Virus record (IMG/VR): IMGVR_UViG_3300027763_000159
Span: 1 to 32,509 of that record
Source of the DNA: a virus
Reading direction: 5' to 3' (one strand)
Length of the DNA stretch: 32,509 nucleotides
The position numbers and the translations under genes were made by a program. Position 1 is the stretch's first letter. Every line of letters starts with the position of its first letter. Shown piece by piece: positions 7,481 to 14,871 of this stretch. The notes beneath the pieces are model-generated. The model saw only the letters and a program-made list of their open reading frames with translations, did not search any database and was not told where the DNA came from.

Positions 7481-9189
7481 GCAATCCTCGAAAAGTTTTG
7501 GTGTTTTTCAAATTTAACAACACTTCGGAATTTATCAAATAATAAATCACCTTTGTGACTAATAACAAATACATTGGTTTCATCTCCTAATGTATTCAAT
7601 AGGTTCATAACATAATCTGTACCGTTTGAATCTAAAGATGAATCGAATACTTCATCCAACAACAAAAGATTTGTGCTGGCGCTATTCTTCATCTTTGCAA
7701 TCGTTCTCCATGTGAATAACAATGCCAGGTCAATACGTTGTTTCTCGCCCTCACTAAAAGAGGCATAAGAAAACTCATCGCGATGTCTAGACTTTATAAC
7801 TTCATTAAAAGATTCATCCAATTCAAAATGGCAAAAGAAATCCATTGCCGACAAATACTTATTTACTAATTTATTTATAACAGGTAAATATTGTTTAATA
7901 ATTTTTGTCTTAATTCCGGTATCTTTTAGTAATACGTTTGCGATATCTAAATAGTGTTTTTCTTTAGTATATTCGCCTTTCTTTTCCGTAAGAGCAACTG
8001 CTTCTTTCGCCATGCTCTTTAGTTTTGTTTTTTCCTCAGAAATATTACCAATATTACTAGAAGTATCTATAATTTCTTTTTGCAGCTTGCGTATATAATT
8101 TTGTCCAGCAATAATTTGATTGTTTTGCTTAATAGATTCGGTATTTAATTCTGCAATTTGCTTTTTAACTTTTTCAATTTCATTAAGGCGATTTTCTATA
8201 GCAGATGATTGAGTTTCCATTTCTGTTAGAGCGGCTTCAATATCCACAATCTTTTTATTGTGAGATTCCATATGAGAAGTTTTTAAATCTTCTGATAGTG
8301 TTTGGCTGCAAGTGGGGCAATTATCGTGATTACTATAAAAATCAATTTCCTGCCTGGCACTATTAATTTTTTGTATTAGCTTTTTATTGATATCAATTAG
8401 CTTAGTCTTTTTATTGGAGTATTCAGTTTCATCGGAAATAGTATCTTCTAAATTCTTAATAGATTCTGCAATAACTGTTAAACCTTGCTCTATCGTATTG
8501 ATTTCTGTAGTAGCAGTTTCTATTAAAGCATTTACCTCAGTTATCTTTTTATTCTTATCGTTTTCAAGAGTTTTAATATATTCTTGTTGCATTTTAATAC
8601 GCATTTTTTCCATCTCGAGCCGGGTATCAATATCCGTGATGTTGGTTTTATTTTCAAGAATTTTATTTTTAAGAACCCCATTCATAATAGAAAATATTTG
8701 AATGTCTAAAATATCTTCAATAATTTCTCTTCGATGTCCCAAAGGTAATTGCATAAACGGAGTAAACGATGCGGACCCCAGAATAACAATCTGAGTAAAA
8801 GATTTATAGTTTAATTTTAAAATACTATCTTCAAGATACTTTTGATAGTCCTTAGATGCAGCATCTTGATTTAGTAATTGATCATTAGAATAGATTTCAA
8901 AAATACCAGGTTTGATTCCCCGTATAACTTTATATTCTTTTTTACCAATTGAAAATATTACTTGTACTTCCAAATTTTTACTATTAATAGTATTCATAAG
9001 CTGTGGCTTATTAACATTCCTAAAAGGTTTGTTAAAAAGAACAAAACAAATGGCATCTAGAATCGTACTTTTACCTGCGCCATTTTCCCCGATAACTAAA
9101 GTGGTTGTAGATTTATCAAGCAATACTTCGGTGTATTGATTTCCTGTAGATAGGAAATTTTTCCATTTAATACTTTTGAATTTTATCAT
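7477..9189 (-). CDS. 46: gp46: Rad50/SbcC-like recombination endonuclease subunit
   Basis: The 570-aa SMC-type ATPase is close in length to T4 gp46. It has Walker A GENGAGKS at 34-41, a long coiled-coil region with a zinc-hook CPTC at 291-294, the ABC signature FSEGEKQRIDLALLF and Walker B LLLLDEVFDSSLD near the C-terminus. With gp47 it forms the Mre11/Rad50-type complex that processes DNA ends for recombination-dependent replication and degrades host DNA in T4. Its ATG overlaps the TGA of gp47, giving coupled translation and matched amounts of the two subunits. A TATAAATA string inside the gene at 7872-7879 is probably chance. Confidence 0.95.
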   Translation of the reverse strand: MIKFKSIKWKNFLSTGNQYTEVLLDKSTTTLVIGENGAGKSTILDAICFVLFNKPFRNVNKPQLMNTINSKNLEVQVIFSIGKKEYKVIRGIKPGIFEIYSNDQLLNQDAASKDYQKYLEDSILKLNYKSFTQIVILGSASFTPFMQLPLGHRREIIEDILDIQIFSIMNGVLKNKILENKTNITDIDTRLEMEKMRIKMQQEYIKTLENDKNKKITEVNALIETATTEINTIEQGLTVIAESIKNLEDTISDETEYSNKKTKLIDINKKLIQKINSARQEIDFYSNHDNCPTCSQTLSEDLKTSHMESHNKKIVDIEAALTEMETQSSAIENRLNEIEKVKKQIAELNTESIKQNNQIIAGQNYIRKLQKEIIDTSSNIGNISEEKTKLKSMAKEAVALTEKKGEYTKEKHYLDIANVLLKDTGIKTKIIKQYLPVINKLVNKYLSAMDFFCHFELDESFNEVIKSRHRDEFSYASFSEGEKQRIDLALLFTWRTIAKMKNSASTNLLLLDEVFDSSLDSNGTDYVMNLLNTLGDETNVFVISHKGDLLFDKFRSVVKFEKHQNFSRIA

Positions 9190-10247
9190 AGTTCTTCAGA
9201 ATGCTGCGCTTCAACATATAATGTTTTTAATATTCCTTTAAGCTTTTCTTTGTCAACATCGGTTTCAATACTCTCAACATAACTAGATAGCATAGTCATT
9301 GTATCTTCAAACTCATAAGTTTCGTCTATGGCTTCGGTTTCGAATTCTGAAAAGTCTTCTATGATTTTTAATTCTAATGGATTTACTTTATAAATTCGTT
9401 CGACTAATCTATCAAACTGAGCAAAGTCTGTTTTATTTACTACAATCAATTTAACTTGAGCACCTGCAAGTTCAGAAACATCATACCCATCATAATGAAA
9501 CATACTATTTTCTTTATCATCATAACTAATTTTATGAAACAATGTATATGGATTTTTAATAAATTCTAAATCAAGTGTTTTAGTATCCAGTATATGAAAT
9601 CCCCTATCATCACCATAGTCGCCCCAGAATAAATGATATGGATTACCTAAATAGTGTACATTTGATTTACTACTCTTGTGATGGAAATGCCCGGAACCTA
9701 CAAACTTAAATTTCTTAAATATTGAAGGATCCATGCCATCATGATTTTCCTGTCCTTTAAACATAGAAAATCCTGATAATTCGAGATGGCCTAAACAAAT
9801 ATCGGCAGGAGATTTTTCCATCTCGTCCATAGTATCTTTATAATTGTCAGCACAAATCCAAGGCACAACAAATACAGGAACGTCTAACGTAATAGTTTGC
9901 GGCGTATCTAAAACATGAATATTATTATACTCATGTAATAACAAATCTAACGAATTTACTAAGTTAGTATTTTTGTAATATGTATCATGATTGCCCGCCA
10001 TCATATAACAAGTAATATTCTCTTCAATTAATTTACTGAAAAAATATTCTTTACATGATTTTAGTGTTTGATAGTTAATATATTTTCTTCTATCAAACAC
10101 ATCTCCTAAATGAATAACGTGATCAATTTTTCTTTTCTTTAATTCGGGAAAAAATATAGTATCATAGAATTTTTTAAAGTATTGATCAAATGCAATTGAA
10201 TCTGATCTAGCACCAAAATGCGTATCAGTTATTAAAGCAACTTTCAT
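9186..10247 (-). CDS. 47: gp47: Mre11/SbcD-like nuclease subunit
   Basis: The 353-aa metallophosphoesterase is similar in size to T4 gp47. The metal-binding motifs appear in order: DTHFG (D8, H10), GDVFD (48-52), GNHD (85-88), LGHLELSG (about 165-175) and SGHFHHKS (about 200). It is the nuclease partner of gp46, encoded by the overlapping downstream gene. The acidic C-terminal part after residue 290 is probably the gp46-binding region. The start ATG at 10247 follows ATAGGA. Recombination and replication role by family. Confidence 0.95.
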   Translation of the reverse strand: MKVALITDTHFGARSDSIAFDQYFKKFYDTIFFPELKKRKIDHVIHLGDVFDRRKYINYQTLKSCKEYFFSKLIEENITCYMMAGNHDTYYKNTNLVNSLDLLLHEYNNIHVLDTPQTITLDVPVFVVPWICADNYKDTMDEMEKSPADICLGHLELSGFSMFKGQENHDGMDPSIFKKFKFVGSGHFHHKSSKSNVHYLGNPYHLFWGDYGDDRGFHILDTKTLDLEFIKNPYTLFHKISYDDKENSMFHYDGYDVSELAGAQVKLIVVNKTDFAQFDRLVERIYKVNPLELKIIEDFSEFETEAIDETYEFEDTMTMLSSYVESIETDVDKEKLKGILKTLYVEAQHSEEL

Positions 10248-10266
10248 ATATTTTTCCTATCAGATA

Positions 10267-10416
10267 TTACCAGTGTCGGATAACACCTGCAACTATAACA
10301 ATATTAGTAATAATAGTTGTTACTACAATTAAAGTTCGGATATAGTTAATAAATTTTTTTTCTACATCCGATTCATTATTTAATGCTTTCACCCAGATTC
10401 GCCAAAACGATTTCAT
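10267..10416 (-). CDS. Small single-pass membrane protein
   Basis: This is a 49-residue frame between queD and gp47, starting MKSFWRIWVKAL and ending VIRHW. GGAG lies 10 bases upstream of the ATG at 10416. Residues 23-46 form one strongly hydrophobic segment after a charged stretch (ESDVEKKF), so it looks like a bitopic inner-membrane protein with a short cytoplasmic amphipathic head. I recall small proteins starting KSFWRIW or similar in T4-like marine phages, with no known function. It fills a gap that would otherwise be 189 bases without a gene. Confidence 0.7.
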   Translation of the reverse strand: MKSFWRIWVKALNNESDVEKKFINYIRTLIVVTTIITNIVIVAGVIRHW

Positions 10417-10436
10417 CTGAGAACCGCTCCTATTTG

Positions 10437-11000
10437 TTATCCTTCGTAAATTGCAGAGTTTGAACCATGCTCAAAAACTTCTACACTCTTAATTCTCACC
10501 GAAGGATTAATAGGATATCTACCTTCTCTAGGTCCACCTTCTTTTAGGTTTTCCAATATTCTTTGCATAGCATAAAATGCCATCTTAGCAAACATCTCAC
10601 AACCGACACCTTCAACAATACGCAGATCGCATAAAGAACCTCTTTGATATGGTTCAAAATTATTTCTTTCGGCTATCATTTCGCCCGGTGTTGCTTCAGG
10701 CAAAGTCCAATCGGTATCAATTAATGCCATTTGCTTAAAGAATTCAAGGTGAGGATCATCTTCAGCAATAATCAATGTGTGGTCAAACATATGATCTGCC
10801 CATGCCTTAAATTGCTTCAATCCCCCGAAATCCATACACCAGTTTTTATCGTCTAACGTATCGCATTCAAAAATAAGTTTTATACCGATAGAATAACCAT
10901 GCAATGTGGAACAATGCGAATGATTTGCTTTCCATTGTCTAAAACAACAAGAAAGTCCTCTGTCGTTACCATAAGTTTTTGTTGAGTAAAATTTTGCCAT
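10437..11000 (-). CDS. queD: QueD-like 6-carboxytetrahydropterin synthase (PTPS fold)
   Basis: The 187-aa protein belongs to the 6-pyruvoyl/6-carboxy-tetrahydropterin synthase fold. Family enzymes turn the FolE product into 6-carboxytetrahydropterin, the QueE substrate. The C-x3-H-G motif is present as C30-STL-H34-G, giving the catalytic Cys; an MDFGGLK segment, a FDHTLI segment and a C-terminal VEVFEHGSNSAIY with the ligand-binding Glu follow. The zinc motif is altered: HGY rather than HGH, so one usual zinc His is Tyr36. It is longer than E. coli QueD (about 120 aa), mostly from an insert around residues 85-125. SD AGGGG is seven bases upstream. Together with folE and queE in the same block it supports synthesis of 7-carboxy-7-deazaguanine. 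Confidence 0.82.
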   Translation of the reverse strand: MAKFYSTKTYGNDRGLSCCFRQWKANHSHCSTLHGYSIGIKLIFECDTLDDKNWCMDFGGLKQFKAWADHMFDHTLIIAEDDPHLEFFKQMALIDTDWTLPEATPGEMIAERNNFEPYQRGSLCDLRIVEGVGCEMFAKMAFYAMQRILENLKEGGPREGRYPINPSVRIKSVEVFEHGSNSAIYEG

Positions 11001-11006
11001 CTCTTG

Positions 11007-11072
11007 CCCCTAATATTTGAGTGAGTTTGATGGCAGCAGAATATTTAAAGAGGGATGATGCCTAAGACCTCT
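11007..11072 (-). promoter_or_regulatory. Candidate structured leader before queD
   Basis: In the 77-base gap before queD, the minus strand has AGAGG (11068-11072) able to pair with CCUCU (11049-11053) across a 14-base loop. GGCA in that loop (11059-11062) can pair with UGCC downstream (11032-11035), an H-type pseudoknot layout. The P1 bases AGAGG/CCUCU are those of the preQ1-I riboswitch, but its A-rich third loop and CUAA are not found. The CCCU of the hairpin could alternatively pair with the ribosome-binding site AGGGG (11007-11011). A regulatory leader is possible; identity is unproven. Confidence 0.3.
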
Positions 11073-11077
11073 GTGGA

Positions 11078-12043
11078 TTATTTATTATAATTTCTGCTCT
11101 CGTACCAGACAGCTAAAGATTTTATAATATCGTAAAATACTCTCTTAGGTGTAAATCCTAATGAATACAATTTATCCGGATTCGCTATAAGCGTTGCCGG
11201 ATCGCCTTCTCGTCGAGGTTCAAAAGTTGTTACTAATTTTTTATTAAGATATTTTTCGACCATTGTCTGTACTTCTAAATTAGACCAACCGCTACCCGAT
11301 CCAATATTATATATACCTTCCATATTATTGTCAATAGCCATAATATGTGCGTCTGCAATATCTTGAACGTGAATATAATCTCTTATGCAGGTACCATCTC
11401 TTGTATCATAATCAACACCGTAAATTGAGAACATCCCATCTGGCGTATTAGCACATTCAAACAATTTAGCAAGGATATGAGTAGCATTTTTTTCTTGCCC
11501 ATGTAAACCTTCTTCATCTGCTCCGCAAGCGTTAAAATACCTAAATGCGACAAATTTTATACCATATGCTTTATTATAGGCAGAAAGCATCCTTTCAACC
11601 ATCATCTTACTATCACCGTAAGGAGAGATAGGATCCGTAGGATGCGTTTCTGTTAAGGGGCCTTTAGGAATTCCATATACTGCAGCACTGCTACTAAAAA
11701 TAAATTTGGTATGCTTAGAGCAATTTTTAATTACGTTTAGATAATTATGGGTATTTTCAACATTATTGAAGAAATACATACTAGGGCTTTTTAAACTTGG
11801 ACCAACTAAACTTGTTCCAGCACAATGAACAATCGCATCAATATTATGTTCTGAAAGTAATCTATATGATCTAGTACTTGCAAAATTGTCTTTTAGAAAA
11901 ATATCATAATAAGGCATTAGATGTTCTTTTTCTCGAATATCCACACCAATTACAAAATATCCCTTTTTCTTTAGTTCGATACAAATTTGGCCACCGATAT
12001 AACCAGCAGCACCTGTTACAATAATCTTTTTAGTATTTTGCAT
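11078..12043 (-). CDS. galE: GalE-like NAD-dependent sugar epimerase
   Basis: This extended short-chain dehydrogenase is 321 aa from the ATG at 12043, which is preceded by AGAGG. It has the NAD-binding GAAGYIGG at the N-terminus, an FSSSAAVYG active-site segment, YGDSK (YxxxK), RYFNACGAD and CIRDYIHVQDIADAH, all typical of UDP-glucose/UDP-glucuronate 4-epimerases. The length is close to GalE (about 335). It overlaps the 3' end of the preceding glycosyltransferase by 14 bases, which argues that it supplies that enzyme's UDP-sugar donor. Substrate (glucose, GlcNAc or uronic form) cannot be read. Its position inside the dpdA run, between two PTPS-fold genes, is unusual. Confidence 0.9.
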   Translation of the reverse strand: MQNTKKIIVTGAAGYIGGQICIELKKKGYFVIGVDIREKEHLMPYYDIFLKDNFASTRSYRLLSEHNIDAIVHCAGTSLVGPSLKSPSMYFFNNVENTHNYLNVIKNCSKHTKFIFSSSAAVYGIPKGPLTETHPTDPISPYGDSKMMVERMLSAYNKAYGIKFVAFRYFNACGADEEGLHGQEKNATHILAKLFECANTPDGMFSIYGVDYDTRDGTCIRDYIHVQDIADAHIMAIDNNMEGIYNIGSGSGWSNLEVQTMVEKYLNKKLVTTFEPRREGDPATLIANPDKLYSLGFTPKRVFYDIIKSLAVWYESRNYNK

Positions 12044-13205
12044 AAGAAACCTCTTGTCTATAGGTGTTATCATTTCTATCCCATTTAAAAGAATCGGGAT
12101 CGTTAGTCATAATATCTATACAACGGTCAATGGTTGAACTTGTCCAATCTGATAATTTACCCATATTAGCATTAGGTAAATCTAATAGAGATTCTAATTT
12201 TTCCAAAGCATCAGACATAGACCAAGGTATATACAAACATTTATGATCATTTGCAAATGTCTCAGGGAAAGAACGATATGCAGGATATAGACAATTTGTT
12301 CCCAGAGCATCTGCTTCGGATGCAGTATTACTTACCCAATCTTGTAAAGCGCAATTAAATAGAACTTTAGAATTTGCAAGAATTTCGTAATATTCATTCT
12401 TTTTTAAGTTTTCATAGATTACTAATTTGCCGTCAGCCTGCATTAGTCTTGCTCTTGCCACAGTGGAAGAATCATTAGATTTTAAATCTCCTCCAGATAG
12501 AACAGCAAATTCTACATCAGAATTAATTTTTTGATATTCTTCAATTAAGTCCATAAAGAAATGCGGTTGCTTTTCTTGATCAAATCTTGCAGCAAATACT
12601 ACTCGATCTTTTCTATCTTCCCATTTTGGAATAACAGATACTCTAGATTGTACTTCTTCTTTATCAAAAGCCAATCCAGAAATATTATAGATGTGTGCAT
12701 TATCCCAGCCGGCAATTTTCATATGGGCAACCATTTCTTCATTGGTAGCCAATACAGATGCCCAAGGAATAACCATTTCTTCATATTTACGCATCCAACC
12801 TTGCATACCCCAGACATGCAGAAAGTCATCTGGGTCAATAGTCTGAGCAAGACAACGAACATAGACATGAGGACGATTTTCATATCCACACTGATCCATA
12901 ATATATGGCAAAGACTCAATGCCAGGAGTAAACATATCCTCAAAGAAAATAACATCGTTACTCGTAATTTCACCTTGTTTCATTTTCTTAACAAGTGCGG
13001 CCATCTGAGTCAACGAATAATAACTACGACCATGGGCATCTAGTACTTGACCAGTGACAATAGCTTTACTGTTATCTAGCAATTCTCCATGAATAACCTC
13101 ATAGTTAATACCTCTGCGTTGGAATGCCTTTTCAGACCATTGTTGCAATTGCAAAGTATATCTACCTTCGTATGGTTCTAAGCCCATATAAAATAGTTTT
13201 CTCAT
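12030..13205 (-). CDS. GT-B glycosyltransferase in the dpdA operon
   Basis: The 391-aa protein begins MRKLFYMGLEPYEGRYT. The C-terminal Rossmann domain opens with RVVFAARFDQEKQPHFF (about 201-217), the usual GT4 pattern (xxxVGRxxxxK), and a donor-site block ALQDWVSNTASEADALGTN spans about 286-304, where a Glu-containing helix contacts the nucleotide sugar. The N-terminal half includes DVIFFEDMFTPGIESLPYI. I recall related proteins in other phage genomes, sometimes annotated only as glycosyltransferase. The ATG overlaps the TGA of the PTPS-like gene and the 3' end overlaps galE, so it is translated as part of the dpdA block. Acceptor unknown; modified DNA base is a hypothesis. Confidence 0.82.
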   Translation of the reverse strand: MRKLFYMGLEPYEGRYTLQLQQWSEKAFQRRGINYEVIHGELLDNSKAIVTGQVLDAHGRSYYSLTQMAALVKKMKQGEITSNDVIFFEDMFTPGIESLPYIMDQCGYENRPHVYVRCLAQTIDPDDFLHVWGMQGWMRKYEEMVIPWASVLATNEEMVAHMKIAGWDNAHIYNISGLAFDKEEVQSRVSVIPKWEDRKDRVVFAARFDQEKQPHFFMDLIEEYQKINSDVEFAVLSGGDLKSNDSSTVARARLMQADGKLVIYENLKKNEYYEILANSKVLFNCALQDWVSNTASEADALGTNCLYPAYRSFPETFANDHKCLYIPWSMSDALEKLESLLDLPNANMGKLSDWTSSTIDRCIDIMTNDPDSFKWDRNDNTYRQEVSYAKY

Positions 13206-13591
13206 TTCATATTTTCCTCAAAACGAACAGGTGCAGTATATTGCAGGATCGCACCGTTTTCATCATCTTCATAAACCTTAACAACCATGTCTCGATTTGG
13301 ATACTTTTCAGAAATATATTTAATCAATTCTTCTGCCAACATCTCACAAGACATAAAGTCGATATTCAAAGTATTGTTACCATACAATGCCTCAAGCTCT
13401 CGCTTAAACAAGATGAATTCCACATCACGATCATTATGAAATACTTCTAACGATACTTTAAAATGAAAAATATGTCTATGAGGATAACCCAAGAATTCAA
13501 CTTCTTTTAGTTTCGGATCAGTAAGGGCCGCAGGGTACTTATGAATACCCTCTTTTTGAAATGTAACTTCAATTAATCTTTTAGTAATCAT
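13202..13591 (-). CDS. PTPS-fold protein lacking the catalytic Cys, partner of DpdA-like gene
   Basis: The 129-aa protein has the size and motif order of QueD/PTPS proteins: H17 near the N-terminus, HRH at 38-40 as the His-x-His zinc pair, a DVEFILFKREL strand-helix, CEMLAEEL at the PTxE position and EDDENGA at the C-terminus. The zinc triad seems complete, but no Cys lies four residues before HRH, where family enzymes carry the catalytic nucleophile. So it may bind a pterin or a deazapurine without doing QueD chemistry. The ATG overlaps the TGA of the dpdA-like gene, so the two are coupled. It may be a DpdA accessory factor or a variant enzyme. Confidence 0.7.
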   Translation of the reverse strand: MITKRLIEVTFQKEGIHKYPAALTDPKLKEVEFLGYPHRHIFHFKVSLEVFHNDRDVEFILFKRELEALYGNNTLNIDFMSCEMLAEELIKYISEKYPNRDMVVKVYEDDENGAILQYTAPVRFEENMK

Positions 13592-14871
13592 GCGAATAAA
13601 TCCTCAAGTGAAACAGGTGGTGCATGGTTTACGGGTTCGGATTCCATAAACTTTCCTACATGCTTTTCCCAATATAAAAAGTCATCAATATTTTTTACTT
13701 CGAATAATGTAGCATATTCATTTTCGCATTTTTTATCTCGACAAAAACGCAAGAATGCTTCTTTATTCGACATTAGAGATTCTACATCTCTGGTAAAATT
13801 ATGCACGTTAGTTAAGATGAAGCCCAATCTAGCTTGCATAATGTCTATAAATTTTCCACCATCTTCAATATACTGACCAACAGAAATATTCATAAGTTTA
13901 TGGAAATCTTTTGCTGTAAATTCTGTACCGCAAACCGTATTAATTTCTTCAACAACATTATTGTAGATGTTTGAGAATGGGCGCCCCATCTTTACAGATG
14001 ATCCGCCGTATCCATTTTTAGTTTTCTTACTATAAGAGAAATAAAACAAACCGTTATCTAAAGACATAGAATGAGTTGTAGAGTCATACGAGATTGCAAT
14101 GTCTTTATAAATGCCGGTCTGAGAAAATAGCAAGTAAGGAAGCATACGCCGAAGAGCGCCTACTCCCAGAACGTGTAAATGAAATGGTCTTTCGAAGGGT
14201 AATAGATTTACATAGAATGCACGTTTAACGTCTTCTAATTGACCCATACCCAATGCAGCAGATCCCATAGCGACTCCGCCGATTTTATCTTTTAAGTCGC
14301 CAACCTCATCTAGGATATAGTTTGCCCAGTCGCAGTATGTGTTATGATCAGCACCGTGGATAATAACGAAAGGGCGACAATTGCTGCCAAGCTCAACATA
14401 TCTTTCAATTTGAGATCGGGCGTTTTTGCCGGTTTGTCTTGCATAGTTTTCAAAATTATCCTTATCAAAGTATCTTTGTCTTGTATCTATCTTGGAACTG
14501 GTTCCGCTTGAATTTGTTGTCTTTACAGGAATCTCATCAAAAGACATACCAATGTCTGCATATGTTGCCTGATTGGTAAAAACTTTATCTCGTATCTCTG
14601 GGGAATTAGGAAGTCCGCGAGTAATAATCTGTAATCCGCCAGAGTCAGCATGGATGTTCTTAACTACAGGGCGATACTTTTGCAGTTTCTCTCCAAAATT
14701 CTTTTCCGTAAATCCATTATACAATAAAGAAAATTCATGACTGTTTTTATTATGTACAGTTCTGTCTATCATACTCTTAATCATATCAAGAGTTTCTGGC
14801 TCGTTACATTGCTCAGAGCCAAGGCGCAGATATGCTGGGCCAGAAATAACATATTCTAAAGTACGGTTCAT
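13588..14871 (-). CDS. dpdA: DpdA-like DNA 7-deazaguanine transglycosylase (TGT superfamily)
   Basis: The 427-aa protein shows the tRNA-guanine transglycosylase barrel motifs: HADSGGLQI (D76, compare DSGGFQ), MSFDEIP (D112), GGVAMGS (198-204, compare GGLAVGE), HLHVLGVGALRRMLPYL (about 231-247) and SYDSTTHSM with D263 at the nucleophile position. The C-x-C-x2-C zinc motif of tRNA enzymes is not visible. DpdA family members exchange guanine in DNA for a 7-deazaguanine made by FolE, QueD and QueE, all encoded nearby, so DNA rather than tRNA is the likely substrate. It overlaps its neighbours at both ends (ATGA), and a near-consensus promoter lies 90 bases upstream inside the preceding gene. Modified DNA would resist host restriction. 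Confidence 0.87.
   Translation of the reverse strand: MNRTLEYVISGPAYLRLGSEQCNEPETLDMIKSMIDRTVHNKNSHEFSLLYNGFTEKNFGEKLQKYRPVVKNIHADSGGLQIITRGLPNSPEIRDKVFTNQATYADIGMSFDEIPVKTTNSSGTSSKIDTRQRYFDKDNFENYARQTGKNARSQIERYVELGSNCRPFVIIHGADHNTYCDWANYILDEVGDLKDKIGGVAMGSAALGMGQLEDVKRAFYVNLLPFERPFHLHVLGVGALRRMLPYLLFSQTGIYKDIAISYDSTTHSMSLDNGLFYFSYSKKTKNGYGGSSVKMGRPFSNIYNNVVEEINTVCGTEFTAKDFHKLMNISVGQYIEDGGKFIDIMQARLGFILTNVHNFTRDVESLMSNKEAFLRFCRDKKCENEYATLFEVKNIDDFLYWEKHVGKFMESEPVNHAPPVSLEDLFA

Noticed and set aside
7872-7879. TATAAATA late box inside gp46
   Set aside because: In the middle of coding sequence with no gene start nearby; expected by chance in AT-rich DNA.
11007-11072. Firm call of a preQ1-I riboswitch
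   Set aside because: P1 bases match, but the loop is two bases longer and the A-rich third loop with CUAA is absent; kept only as a low-confidence leader.
12561-13043. 160-codon open frame on the plus strand
   Set aside because: It lies opposite the GT-B glycosyltransferase, which has clear family motifs, and its product is a hydrophobic, low-information shadow with no start site or motif.
13588-14871. Reading this gene as a tRNA-guanine transglycosylase for queuosine
   Set aside because: The tRNA-enzyme zinc motif C-x-C-x2-C is missing and the motif spacing fits DpdA; the phage context with FolE/QueD/QueE favours DNA.
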